NCBI GenBank assembly: GCA_943368345.1
Contig: CALRKY020000016.1
Location: 1 to 64,000, forward strand
DNA: 64,000 nucleotides
Source of the DNA: JADCGM01 sp943368345
GTDB taxonomy: Bacteria; Pseudomonadota; Alphaproteobacteria; Sphingomonadales; Sphingomonadaceae
Direction: 5' to 3'
Shown: positions 15,333 through 23,846 of the stretch, piece after piece
Layout of the letters: each line of letters opens with the position of its first letter
How positions within the stretch are numbered: the stretch's first letter is position 1
Made by a program: the position numbers and the translations under genes
Notes under the pieces: generated by a model
What the model was told of the DNA's origin: nothing
Seen by the model: the letters and a program-made list of their open reading frames with translations, nothing else
Database searches by the model: none

Positions 15333-17156
15333 TCATTCCACCGTGACGGATTTCGCCAGATTGCGCGGTTGATCGACGTCTGCGCCCTTCAGCACCGCGA
15401 CATGATAGGCGAGCAATTGGATCGGCACCGCATAGACCAGCGGCGCGATCAGTGGATGCACCTTGGGCATTTCAATTGTCGCGATGGTGTTTTCCCCGGC
15501 CTGGGCGATACCGTCCGCGTCGGAGATGAGCACCACCTGGGCACCGCGCGCCTGCGCTTCCTGCATGTTGGACACGGTCTTGTCGAACAAGGGGCCCGAT
15601 GGCGCGATGACAATCAACGGAACCAGATCATCGATGAGGGCAATCGGGCCGTGCTTCATCTCGCCAGAGGCATAGCCTTCGGCATGGATATAGCTGATTT
15701 CCTTCAGCTTCAGCGCACCTTCCAGCGCCATCGGATAGTCGGGGCCCCGACCGAGATACAGCACGTCTCGGGCAGCAGCGATCTTCGGAGCCATCGCGCG
15801 GATATCGTCATCATGGGCGAGGGCATGGTTCATCGCCTCGGGGACTTCGGACAGGTGCAGGACGATCTCCGCCTCATCCTCCGCTGACAGCCGCCCCCTG
15901 GCGCGGGCCAGATTTACGGCGAGCGCGGCCATCACCGCCAATTGACAGGTGAACGCCTTGGTCGAGGCAACGCCGACCTCCGGCCCGGCGTGGGTCGGCA
16001 GCAGCAGATCAACCTCGCGCGCCATCGAGCTGGTCGGCACGTTGATGATGCCGGCGGTGGTCAATCCGCCCGATTTCATGTGGCGAAGGGCGGCCAGCGT
16101 GTCCGCCGTCTCGCCGGATTGGGAGATGACGAGGCCAAGCATGTTGGGGCCGAGCACCGGATCGCGGTAGCGATATTCGCTGGCGACATCGACCTCGACC
16201 GGGATCCGGGCGAGTTGTTCGATCCAGTATTTGCCGATCATGCCGACATAGGATGCGGTGCCGCACGCGACGATCGCCATCCGTTCAACCGTCGACAGGT
16301 CAAAATCCATGTCGGGCAGGGCAACCTGGTTTTCCAGCGGACGCAGGTAGCTTTGCAGGGTCTGAGCCGCGACGACCGGCTGCTCGTAAATTTCCTTCAG
16401 CATGAAGTGCGGATGATTGCCCTTGTCGACCAACAGGCCGGAGGCGCCCGAATCGACCACAGGTCGTTTCACCCGGGTGTTGGCGCTGTCATAGATTTCG
16501 ACGCTGTCACGCTGAACAACGGCCCAATCGCCTTCTTCAAGATAGGTGATGCGGCGGGTGAGCGGTGCGAGCGCAATGGCATCGGAGCCGAGATAATTTT
16601 CCCCGTCGCCATAGCCGACTGTCAGCGGCGCACCGAGGCGGGCCCCGATCAGCAGGTCCGGGTGGGTGCGGAACATCACCGCAAGGGCAAAGGCACCGTG
16701 CAGCCGGGGCAGGACGGTTGCAACCGCATCGCGCGGGGACTGACCCGCCTCAACCTCGCGGGCGATCAGATGCGCGACAACTTCCGTATCGGTCTGGCTG
16801 AGGAAACGCCGGCCCTCTGCCAGCAGTTCGTCGCGCAGTGGCTTGAAATTCTCGATAATTCCGTTGTGCACGATGACAACATCACCGGCGATATGCGGGT
16901 GGGCATTGTCCTCGGTCGGGGCCCCATGCGTCGCCCAGCGGGTGTGGGCAATGCCGGCATTTCCTGGCAGCGGTTCGGCATCCAAGCGGGCCGCGAGATT
17001 GCCGAGCTTGCCTTGCGCCCGGCGACGGTCGAAGTCGCCGCCATGGACGGTGCAGATGCCGGAGGAATCATAGCCCCGGTATTCCAGTCGTTTCAGCCCG
17101 CCCAGCAAGCGGTCCGCAACCGCATCACGACCCAGAATGCCGATGATTCCACACAT
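15333..17156 (-). CDS. glmS: Glutamine-fructose-6-phosphate aminotransferase (isomerizing)
   Basis: 607-residue GlmS, which makes glucosamine 6-phosphate for peptidoglycan and LPS. It begins MCGIIGI, so the processed Cys is the N-terminal nucleophile of the glutaminase domain (residues 1-240); this fixes the ATG at 17156. Two SIS domains follow, with SQSGETADTLAAL and STKAFTCQ sugar-phosphate binding loops. The C-terminus ends NLAKSVTVE as in the family. Downstream of glmU on the same strand, 106 bp apart. There is no glmS ribozyme-like leader, as expected for Gram-negatives. Confidence 0.97.
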   Translation of the reverse strand: MCGIIGILGRDAVADRLLGGLKRLEYRGYDSSGICTVHGGDFDRRRAQGKLGNLAARLDAEPLPGNAGIAHTRWATHGAPTEDNAHPHIAGDVVIVHNGIIENFKPLRDELLAEGRRFLSQTDTEVVAHLIAREVEAGQSPRDAVATVLPRLHGAFALAVMFRTHPDLLIGARLGAPLTVGYGDGENYLGSDAIALAPLTRRITYLEEGDWAVVQRDSVEIYDSANTRVKRPVVDSGASGLLVDKGNHPHFMLKEIYEQPVVAAQTLQSYLRPLENQVALPDMDFDLSTVERMAIVACGTASYVGMIGKYWIEQLARIPVEVDVASEYRYRDPVLGPNMLGLVISQSGETADTLAALRHMKSGGLTTAGIINVPTSSMAREVDLLLPTHAGPEVGVASTKAFTCQLAVMAALAVNLARARGRLSAEDEAEIVLHLSEVPEAMNHALAHDDDIRAMAPKIAAARDVLYLGRGPDYPMALEGALKLKEISYIHAEGYASGEMKHGPIALIDDLVPLIVIAPSGPLFDKTVSNMQEAQARGAQVVLISDADGIAQAGENTIATIEMPKVHPLIAPLVYAVPIQLLAYHVAVLKGADVDQPRNLAKSVTVE

Positions 17157-17262
17157 AAACCAATTCGCCTCAATATGCTTTGTGACTGCCCATGCCACAG
17201 CCTTTCCCGACTAGAAAGTCAGGATGACCTGTCCTGCGACCTGTTTTGCAGCGATTCCGCCT

Positions 17263-18612
17263 TCAATTCCTCTTCCGTGCGGTCATCACGGCGCGAAAAC
17301 GCGCGGCCCATCCGGCTTTTTCGGTCTGGCTGCCGCGCGCGACGGCCAGCGCGTCGGGGGCGACATCCTTGGTGACGACACTCCCGGCACCGACGATAGC
17401 TCCTGCGCCAATGGTGACAGGTGCCACCAGCGATGAATTGGACCCGATGAAGGCCCCGTCACCCACGACAGTTTTATATTTGAAAAATCCGTCATAATTG
17501 CAGGTGATCGTGCCAGCGCCGACGTTGGCCTTCGCACCGATGTCCGCATCGCCGAGATAGGCGAGATGATTGGCCTTGGCCCCGGCGCCGAGCCTGGTTT
17601 TCTTGATCTCGACGAAATTGCCGACTTTTGAATTTGCGCCGAGGTCCGCACCGGGGCGCAGGCGGGCGTAGGGTCCGACCTCAGCCCCGGTCCCAACATT
17701 TGCACCTTCGAGGTGTGAGAAGGCCTGAATGGTTGCGCCGTCAGCGACGGTCACACCGGGGCCAAATACGACATTCTGGCCAATGGTGACATCGCGACCG
17801 AGGACCGTGTCGAAGCTGAACCAGACCGTGTCCGGGTCGCGGAGCGAGACCCCGGCGGCCATAACGTCGATCCGGCGTCGTGATTGCCATTCTGCTTCCA
17901 CGGCGGCCAGTTCAGCGCGGGAGTTGATCCCGGCAACTTCGGCATCACCGGTTTCCACGACCAGCGAATGTCGCCCATCCGACGATGCAATCATGACGAT
18001 GTCGGGCAGATAATATTCGCCCGCAGCATTGTCGTTGGTCACCCGGTCGAGCAACGCGAACAGGTCGGCCGACCGGACCGCCATCAAGCCGGAATTGCAC
18101 AATGGGACGGCGCGTTCGTCCGCACTCGCATCCTTATATTCCACCATCTTGGCGATGCGTCCGTCGGCATCCGCGATGATGCGGCCATAGGCGGCAGGGT
18201 CAGCGGGCCGAAATCCCAGGACGACGCAGGCTGGAGCCTCCGGACCGTTCAACGCTGCGAGCATATCCGTCATGGTTTCGGTGCGGATCAGCGGCACGTC
18301 ACCGTAGAGGATCAGGACATCGCCGTCGAAATCGACGAGCGCGGCAGCGGCTTGCTGCACGGCATGGGCGGTCCCCACCTGCGGGTCCTGCGTTGCAACG
18401 TTGCAGCCGTGCGGTGTGACCGCCGCTTCGACTTGCGCGGCCTTGTCACCGACAATCACCACCTTGCACGCCGGGTCCAGCGCATCGATGCTGGCGAGCA
18501 GGTGCAGCAGCATCGGTCGACCGGCAATCGGATGCAGGACTTTATGCAGGTCCGACTTCATCCTTGTGCCTTTTCCGGCAGCGAGGATGATGGCGGCTAC
18601 GGGGCGGGTCAT
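17263..18612 (-). CDS. glmU: Bifunctional UDP-GlcNAc pyrophosphorylase / GlcN-1-P acetyltransferase
   Basis: 449-residue GlmU. The N-terminal uridyltransferase domain has LAAGKGTRMKSDLHKVLHP (residues about 10-28) and the YGDVPLI metal-binding motif. From about residue 245 a left-handed beta-helix of hexapeptide repeats forms the acetyltransferase. Together they turn GlcN-1-P into UDP-GlcNAc. Full length. Clustered with glmS, the preceding pathway step. Confidence 0.97.
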   Translation of the reverse strand: MTRPVAAIILAAGKGTRMKSDLHKVLHPIAGRPMLLHLLASIDALDPACKVVIVGDKAAQVEAAVTPHGCNVATQDPQVGTAHAVQQAAAALVDFDGDVLILYGDVPLIRTETMTDMLAALNGPEAPACVVLGFRPADPAAYGRIIADADGRIAKMVEYKDASADERAVPLCNSGLMAVRSADLFALLDRVTNDNAAGEYYLPDIVMIASSDGRHSLVVETGDAEVAGINSRAELAAVEAEWQSRRRIDVMAAGVSLRDPDTVWFSFDTVLGRDVTIGQNVVFGPGVTVADGATIQAFSHLEGANVGTGAEVGPYARLRPGADLGANSKVGNFVEIKKTRLGAGAKANHLAYLGDADIGAKANVGAGTITCNYDGFFKYKTVVGDGAFIGSNSSLVAPVTIGAGAIVGAGSVVTKDVAPDALAVARGSQTEKAGWAARFRAVMTARKRN

Positions 18613-18688
18613 GCGATTTATATCCTGTCAACTACAGCGGGATTGCAACCCTTCTACCCACCCCAATCCCGCCCTGCTAGGGAGAGGC

Positions 18689-19354
18689 ATGAAACTTCCA
18701 AAAACTATCATTTTTGATCTGGATGGAACGCTGGTTGATACCGGACCCGACCTGACGGCTGCGTTGAACCATGCCCTTGCCACTCTGGGGCGCGCACCGA
18801 TGAGCGAGGCGTCGGTTCGGGAGTTGATCGGACACGGTGCGCGAAAGCTGTTAGAGCGCGGCCTGGCTCAAACCGGCGTGATGACGGCGGACCTCGTCGA
18901 GGCAGGCGTGACTCCGTTTCTCAGCTTTTATTCGGCGAACATCTGTGTCGGCTCTCGCCCCTTTCCGGGCGTGGAGGCAGCCCTTGATGCGCTTACGGCG
19001 GCGGGTTGCAGGCTCGCGGTGTGCACCAACAAGCCGCAGGCGCTCAGCGATCAGTTGCTTGCTGCACTTGGCTGGTCTGGGCGGTTTGCCTGTGTGGTCG
19101 GGTCCGACAGCGTGCCGGACAAGAAACCGAATCCGGGGCATGTCCTTGCGACAATTGCCGGTGCGGGGGGACAGGTCGCGGACAGCGCCTATGTTGGGGA
19201 TTCCAGCACCGATGTGGATGCTGCAAAGGCGGCGGGAGTGCCGGTGATTGCGGTCAGTTTCGGCTTCCCGGATCGGCCCGTCCACAACCTTGGGGCTGAT
19301 GCGGTGATCGATCATTATGACGAACTTGTCGCAGCGCTAGGTCGGTTGCGCTGA
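18689..19354 (+). CDS. gph: Phosphoglycolate phosphatase (HAD superfamily)
   Basis: 221-residue HAD hydrolase. Motif I DLDGTLVDTGPD has the nucleophile Asp near residue 10; motif II is CTNKP; the conserved Lys is in DKKPNPGH; and motif IV is YVGDSSTDVDAAKAAGV. The helical cap sits between motifs I and II as in Gph. It should remove 2-phosphoglycolate arising from DNA repair. The ATG at 18689 follows GGAGAGGC. The 3' end overlaps the convergent nucleotidyltransferase gene by 18 bp. Confidence 0.9.
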   Translation: MKLPKTIIFDLDGTLVDTGPDLTAALNHALATLGRAPMSEASVRELIGHGARKLLERGLAQTGVMTADLVEAGVTPFLSFYSANICVGSRPFPGVEAALDALTAAGCRLAVCTNKPQALSDQLLAALGWSGRFACVVGSDSVPDKKPNPGHVLATIAGAGGQVADSAYVGDSSTDVDAAKAAGVPVIAVSFGFPDRPVHNLGADAVIDHYDELVAALGRLR

Positions 19355-20374
19355 CATCCGCCATTTTTTCCAGAGGTGGGGGATGAGCAGGTGGAGTGGC
19401 ATCCGCAGCAGGTGCCCGCGAAGCCAGAACCCGCGCCGCAGCACCGGGCGGGTGGCATAGCCCCAGGCATCACGGGCCAGCAACCTCCGCTCAATCAGCG
19501 CATCAAACAGGTCGGGCGATCCTGCGAGAACCGGATCAACATTCGTTCCGAACAGGCGGTTGGCGGAACGCAAGGCGCGCGCCAATGGTGAGGCGAGCGT
19601 GTGCAGTGCAGCACGATGTGACAGCTCCCCCCAGAAATCGGGTGATCGGGAGAAATCGGTGATCAGACAATGGATGTCCCACACATTCCGCACGCCACCG
19701 TCGAACTCGCCGTCGGCAAAGGCATGCGCGACGCTGTGCAGCAGCATGTCGGCCGGCGACAATATCGACAGGCCGCCGCCGATGTCGCGAGCAGCGGCGA
19801 TCATCGCGCCTGCATCGGGGGTCAGCCGGGCGGTCAATGGCAGGATGGTGTGGTGGACATCGATCAATGTCCCACGGTCAGCATGGGCGAGCGGTGGCAG
19901 CTCGTGCATCCACCGCCGGTAATAGGCATCGTCATAGGGGTCGGTCTTCAGCGATTCCCAACCAGCGGATTTCAGCAGAGTCTCGGCGGCATCGATCACC
20001 GCACGGGGCACCAGAATATCGAGGTCACCAACCGTGCGGCCCGCCGCGACGGGCAAAGCATCGGCTACATAGGCGGCACCCTTCAGCAGAATGACCGGGC
20101 ATCGGAGCGGGGCGAGGGCCTGCGCTGCCATACGGGCCTCCCACCGGGCCGTGCGCTGGCTGGCGGTGACGGCAACAGCATGATCATCGAAAATGGTGCG
20201 CACACGCTTCGGCAGGCGGTCGCTGACCCCGGATTCGTCGGCCCGTGCGGCCAGTTGCCCGAGCAGCGCCTCCGCCCGGGCGATACGGATCAGGGCAGTC
20301 CACTCCAGAGCGGATAGGCCGGGCAGCAGCGCAGGGTCGCGCAGGGCCTCAACGAGAAGGCGGGCATCAACCAT
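19337..20374 (-). CDS. Nucleotidyltransferase family protein (NTP_transf_5 type)
   Basis: 345-residue protein of the uncharacterised nucleotidyltransferase family often found with capsule and RiPP genes. The core is visible as LLKGAAY (residues 96-102) followed by GRTVGDLDILV, with catalytic-type Asp117 and Asp119 and a third carboxylate Asp172 in LIDVHHT. In some lasso peptide clusters a related enzyme extends phosphate on a peptide made by an HprK-like kinase. Here it is the last gene of a four-gene operon and overlaps the HprK-like gene by 8 bp. Target unknown. Confidence 0.85.
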   Translation of the reverse strand: MVDARLLVEALRDPALLPGLSALEWTALIRIARAEALLGQLAARADESGVSDRLPKRVRTIFDDHAVAVTASQRTARWEARMAAQALAPLRCPVILLKGAAYVADALPVAAGRTVGDLDILVPRAVIDAAETLLKSAGWESLKTDPYDDAYYRRWMHELPPLAHADRGTLIDVHHTILPLTARLTPDAGAMIAAARDIGGGLSILSPADMLLHSVAHAFADGEFDGGVRNVWDIHCLITDFSRSPDFWGELSHRAALHTLASPLARALRSANRLFGTNVDPVLAGSPDLFDALIERRLLARDAWGYATRPVLRRGFWLRGHLLRMPLHLLIPHLWKKWRMSAQPT

Positions 20375-21245
20375 GCGCCCACAGTTCCTCGATCATACCG
20401 ATGGCATCCTGGCTCGACCCATAACGCATCGCATAGGCCGGTACGTTGGCCAGCCGGACCAGCGCGTCAAATCCGCTTTCCCCCAAAGCCTTATAGTTGG
20501 TCGATGCCTGGGTCAGATGCGCGAAGGTTTCCGCCACGCCGAGCCGGTGCGCCTCCGGGGCTGCACCGGCCTCGAAATGCGGCAGCAGGATGATGCGCGG
20601 TGGGGCCGGCTCGTCCATCCGGTCGATGGCATCCACCGGCGGCAACAGGTGGCGAATGCTACCCTTGATGGTCCCGTGAAACACCGGGCCGAAGCGGTCG
20701 GCGGGGGCGAGAGCCGCCAGCAGGTCCGCCGACTCGTTCTTGAGCGAAACCGGGCGCGGATGTGGGTGAAGCAGCCCGGTTGCCGGGTCGACAAGCGCGA
20801 ATTCATCGCCGAACAACCGCCAGCCCGACCAGCCGAGCGTCGCGCTGAGTGTGCTTTTGCCCGCCCCGGAATTGCCGGTCATCAACATCGCCTGGCCGTC
20901 GCGTGCGACCGCGCCGGCGTGCAGCAGCAGATAGCGGTGCATCCCGACAGCGAGCTGCAAGTTCATGCCCATTTCGAGCGCCAAAAGGCCATGTTCAACC
21001 GGCTGCGGGGCCATGCCCGGCAGTTCGATGTCGCACAGAAGTTCAAGCTTCGGGCGGACCCAGCGGCGGAGCAGGGAGGGGGGGGCGACCGCTACGGTAT
21101 AGTCGGGGATATCGTCGGCCGCCGCGGCAGGATAATCGCGGTAGAGGGTCGCCACGGCATCGATGACCGACCGGATCGGAGACCGAAGCTGAAAGCCGAA
21201 CGGGCCGACCCGGACGACATGCTGGTGCCAATCGGCAATGCTCAT
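20367..21245 (-). CDS. HprK-related kinase (HPr-rel-A system)
   Basis: 292-residue homologue of the C-terminal catalytic half of HPr kinase. Walker A GNSGAGKST lies at 124-132, preceded by LLLHAGAVARDG. The FGDEFALVD motif, with Asp147/Glu148, is the acidic segment that follows in HprK. The first 105 residues resemble no known domain. True HprK needs HPr and carries a His/Asp signature in the P-loop surroundings; no ptsH or PTS gene is near, so it probably phosphorylates another protein. It overlaps pqqD-like upstream (ATGA) and the nucleotidyltransferase downstream. Confidence 0.88.
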   Translation of the reverse strand: MSIADWHQHVVRVGPFGFQLRSPIRSVIDAVATLYRDYPAAAADDIPDYTVAVAPPSLLRRWVRPKLELLCDIELPGMAPQPVEHGLLALEMGMNLQLAVGMHRYLLLHAGAVARDGQAMLMTGNSGAGKSTLSATLGWSGWRLFGDEFALVDPATGLLHPHPRPVSLKNESADLLAALAPADRFGPVFHGTIKGSIRHLLPPVDAIDRMDEPAPPRIILLPHFEAGAAPEAHRLGVAETFAHLTQASTNYKALGESGFDALVRLANVPAYAMRYGSSQDAIGMIEELWAHG

Positions 21246-21520
21246 GCCGGGTCGATCAGGCCGAGGGTGGCGAGTTCGCCAAGGCGGGCCGTGACCACGC
21301 CGAGTACGTCGGCATCGTCTTCGATCTCCAGGTCATAGTCACGGACGAGGCGAGCCGCGATTTCAGCGGCGTCTGCTGGCGCAGAGCCGAGCGCGGTCAG
21401 GATCGCCATCATTTCGGCGGCGACGACATGCGTCTCCCCCGATGGACGGTGATAGAGCAGGAACAGTTCATCGGCGGAGTGGGCGACGATGTCGCGGGTC
21501 AGGGCCGACCGATAACGCAG
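21242..21520 (-). CDS. PqqD-like peptide carrier protein (non-canonical start)
   Basis: About 92 residues ending GLIDPA, overlapping the HprK-like start by ATGA. The sequence (DELFLLYHRPSGETHVVAAEMMAILTAL, then a helical ending ARLGELATLGLI) fits the PqqD/RRE winged-helix fold that binds leader peptides in RiPP pathways. There is no ATG, GTG or TTG in this frame between the upstream stop codon (21539-21541) and the conserved region. Candidates are CTG at 21520, giving MRYRSALTRD, or ATC at 21529, three nucleotides after a GGGAGAG ribosome site. The boundary is therefore uncertain. Confidence 0.65.
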   Translation of the reverse strand: MRYRSALTRDIVAHSADELFLLYHRPSGETHVVAAEMMAILTALGSAPADAAEIAARLVRDYDLEIEDDADVLGVVTARLGELATLGLIDPA

Positions 21521-21523
21521 CGT

Positions 21524-21546
21524 GGAGATAGGCTCTCCCTATCTCC
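21524..21546 (-). promoter_or_regulatory. Hairpin over stop codon and ribosome site of pqqD-like gene
   Basis: On the minus strand GGAGATAGG, loop GAGAG, CCTATCTCC forms a perfect 9-bp stem. The left arm contains the TAG stop of the Tat-protein gene, and the loop contains the GGGAGAG ribosome site of the next gene. Ribosomes finishing the first gene would open the stem, an arrangement suited to translational coupling. Confidence 0.55.
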
Positions 21547-21982
21547 GGCCGACAACCGAGGCAAAGCAGCTGAAGCCGCTCGTGCCGCGCGTCAGTTTCT
21601 TGATATATTCGACATGGGCGTTGAACGCGCTGGAACTCACATAACTGTTGTTCTGGAGGTCCTTGACGTTACCGTAATAGCGCATGTTGGTCGGGCGGGT
21701 CAGCGTCAGGATCGCCTCTCCCGGGTAGGACGACGCCGGCGGCGGGAATGATCCGCTGGTCCGCGAGGCAACCAACGTACCGTCAGCCTTGATCCACTTG
21801 GAGACGTTGGCGGTATCGGGAACCGGGATACTGCAGGTGAGCAGCGAGACTTTGGTCTGGCTCTGCGCGAACGCCGGTGACATTGTCGCGACTGCCGGAA
21901 TCGCGATCGCCCCAAGGCGCAGCAAGCCGCGCCGCGTTGCAACGCCAGCTTCGATTGCCGGTTGCTCCGTCTGCTCGGTCAT
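21539..21982 (-). CDS. Tat-type exported protein, first gene of HprK/PqqD cassette
   Basis: 147-residue protein of unknown family. The leader has twin arginines (Arg17-Arg18, TRRGLLRLGA), a hydrophobic core and a PAFAQ cleavage site after about residue 39. The mature part (about 108 residues) is Ser/Thr rich, contains exactly two cysteines (Cys50, Cys139) that could form a disulfide, and ends GFSCFASVVGRR. Being first in an operon with a leader-peptide binder, a kinase and a nucleotidyltransferase, it is the natural candidate substrate of those enzymes. That is inference from context. Confidence 0.75.
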   Translation of the reverse strand: MTEQTEQPAIEAGVATRRGLLRLGAIAIPAVATMSPAFAQSQTKVSLLTCSIPVPDTANVSKWIKADGTLVASRTSGSFPPPASSYPGEAILTLTRPTNMRYYGNVKDLQNNSYVSSSAFNAHVEYIKKLTRGTSGFSCFASVVGRR

Positions 21983-22102
21983 CGTTCCAACATCCTTGCG
22001 TCTTATCGTGTGTCTATATTAGCGGCAGAAACCGAGCCTGCCCAGCGACAATGCCTAACCCGGATTGCAGTCCGGCGACAAGATCAACTGCAGGAGGCTG
22101 AA

Positions 22103-23203
22103 TTGGTACGTGGAGTCCGGGAAACCATCGCGCAGCTGTTTGGCACGGCAGCCGGAGACGTGCCTGCGGTTACCGATCAGGACATGCCGACCTTGCCGAT
22201 TGGCCATATCTCCATAGAATTGCTGGCAGATCCGGCGTTGATCGTCAGCGCCGACCTGCGCGTTGTTGCCGCAAATGCCGCGGCGCATGACCTGATCGGG
22301 GTCCGGTCGATTGGCAGTGAGCTCGCTGTGGCAATTCGTCACCCCACCGTGATCGAGGCGGTGCGGACAGCGGATCGCGGACGCCGGAGCATCGACCGGG
22401 AGGTGCCTGGGATCGGTCGCCCCGACGGTTTGTACCGCCTGCGCATTGTTGGAGACAGCGTCGGAAATCTGCTGCTGCTGTTCAACGATATCAGCCAGCA
22501 ACGCCTCGCCGAACGGATGCGGGCGGATTTTGTCGCCAATGCCAGTCACGAGCTTCGGACGCCGCTGGCCACCGTGCTTGGGTTTATCGAAACCCTGCAG
22601 GGAGCCGCCGCCGACGACGAACAGGCGCGGGACAGGTTCCTTGGGATCATGGGGGCGGAGGCGTCGCGGATGTCGCGCCTGATTGACGATCTGCTGTCGC
22701 TATCGCGGATCGAGCTCGACAAATACATCCGCCCGGTGACGGCGCTGGCGCTTCCCCCGCTGTTCGCCGATGTCGGCAAAACGCTGGCGATGCGGTTCGA
22801 ATCGGACGAGCGGGTGTTTGTGGTTGAAGCTGCGGCTGATCTGCCGCGTGTGATCGGCGACCGCGACCAGATTTTGCAGGTCCTGCACAACCTGCTGTCC
22901 AACGCGCTGAAATATGGCCGCAGCGGCACGCCGGTGCGGCTGACTGGCACGGTGACGGGGGAGCATATCCGTGTCGCGGTCAGCGATGAGGGCGACGGGA
23001 TTGCGCCCGAGCATCTGCCAAGGCTGACCGAGCGGTTCTACCGGGTGGATACCGGGCGTTCACGTTCGATGGGCGGGACCGGGCTCGGCCTTGCCATCGT
23101 CAAGCATATTGTCGAGCGACATCGCGGCCAGCTCAGCATCGCCAGCGTTCAGGGCGAAGGAACGACGGTGAGCTTCACCCTTCCGGTGCTGATGGAGGGG
23201 TAG
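22103..23203 (+). CDS. phoR: Phosphate regulon sensor histidine kinase, soluble form
   Basis: 366-residue histidine kinase. A PAS-like region (about residues 35-130) is followed by a HisKA domain with His149 in ASHELRTPL and an HATPase_c domain with N (LSNALKYG), G1 (DEGDGI), F (RFYRVD) and G2 (GGTGLGL) boxes. The start is TTG at 22103, six bases after a perfect AGGAGG. No transmembrane helix is present in this protein or in the frame upstream, unlike standard PhoR. Identification rests on similarity of the catalytic part and on the pst-phoU-phoB genes downstream. Its 3' end overlaps the convergent aquaporin gene by 29 bp. Confidence 0.85.
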   Translation: MVRGVRETIAQLFGTAAGDVPAVTDQDMPTLPIGHISIELLADPALIVSADLRVVAANAAAHDLIGVRSIGSELAVAIRHPTVIEAVRTADRGRRSIDREVPGIGRPDGLYRLRIVGDSVGNLLLLFNDISQQRLAERMRADFVANASHELRTPLATVLGFIETLQGAAADDEQARDRFLGIMGAEASRMSRLIDDLLSLSRIELDKYIRPVTALALPPLFADVGKTLAMRFESDERVFVVEAAADLPRVIGDRDQILQVLHNLLSNALKYGRSGTPVRLTGTVTGEHIRVAVSDEGDGIAPEHLPRLTERFYRVDTGRSRSMGGTGLGLAIVKHIVERHRGQLSIASVQGEGTTVSFTLPVLMEG

Positions 23204-23846
23204 CGAACAGCCAGCGTCCCACCAGGGCGGCCACGAGCGCACCGGCCAATTGGGCGGCAATGAAGGCCGGAACACTCACGGGCGAGATGCCGGCAAAGCT
23301 GTCGCTGAAAGACCGGGCGACCGTGATCGCCGGATTGGCGAAGGAGGTCGACGAGGTGAACCAATAGGCGGCAGCGATATAGAGCGCGACCGAAGCCGGT
23401 ACCCAGCCCGGACGGTGTCGAACGGTGCCGATGATGGTCAGCACCAGCCCGAATGTCGCAACGAACTCTCCGGTCCATTGTCCGGTGCCGGTGCGGACGG
23501 TTGAGGCGGTCTGGAGGATCGGCAGGTCGAACATCGCGTGCGCCACCCAGACCCCGGCGCCACCCCCCGCCAACTGCACGACCGCAAAGAGTCCGGCATC
23601 CCGCCAAGTCAGATCACCGCGAATCGCTGCCACCATGCTCACAGCGGGGTTGAAGTGCGCGCCCGAGATTGGCCCGAGTATCGCAATCAGCACCGCCAGC
23701 ATCGCCGCCGTCGCCAGCGTGTTGCCCAGCAGGGCAATCGCGACATTCCCGCCCGACAAGCGGTCAGCCATGATGCCCGAGCCGATCACGGTTGCGAACA
23801 ACAATGCGGAGCCAAGCGCCTCGGCCCCAAGTCGACGAGAAAGCAT
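23175..23846 (-). CDS. MIP-family aquaglyceroporin of arsenic operon (AqpS-like)
   Basis: 223-residue channel with six hydrophobic helices and two NPA boxes: HFNPAVS (Asn66) and FANPAITVARS (Asn171). In Sinorhizobium an aquaglyceroporin (AqpS) takes the place of the arsenite pump, letting As(III) leave down its gradient after reduction of arsenate. The same order (arsR, arsC, channel) is seen here. The ATG at 23846 shares one base with the arsC stop (TGATG). No ArsB or Acr3 pump is nearby. Confidence 0.9.
   Translation of the reverse strand: MLSRRLGAEALGSALLFATVIGSGIMADRLSGGNVAIALLGNTLATAAMLAVLIAILGPISGAHFNPAVSMVAAIRGDLTWRDAGLFAVVQLAGGGAGVWVAHAMFDLPILQTASTVRTGTGQWTGEFVATFGLVLTIIGTVRHRPGWVPASVALYIAAAYWFTSSTSFANPAITVARSFSDSFAGISPVSVPAFIAAQLAGALVAALVGRWLFATPPSAPEG

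Noticed and set aside
17157..17262. glmS ribozyme or riboswitch upstream of glmS
   Set aside because: The 106-bp gap shows no ribozyme core and such ribozymes are a Gram-positive feature.
15942..17375. Long 477-codon reading frame opposite glmS
   Set aside because: It lies antisense to a complete, highly conserved glmS and has an arginine/glycine/aspartate-rich composition typical of the reverse strand of GC-rich genes.
19337..21982. Complete lasso peptide biosynthetic cluster
   Set aside because: No asparagine-synthetase-like cyclase, no transglutaminase-like protease and no short precursor peptide are present; only kinase, nucleotidyltransferase and PqqD-like parts match.
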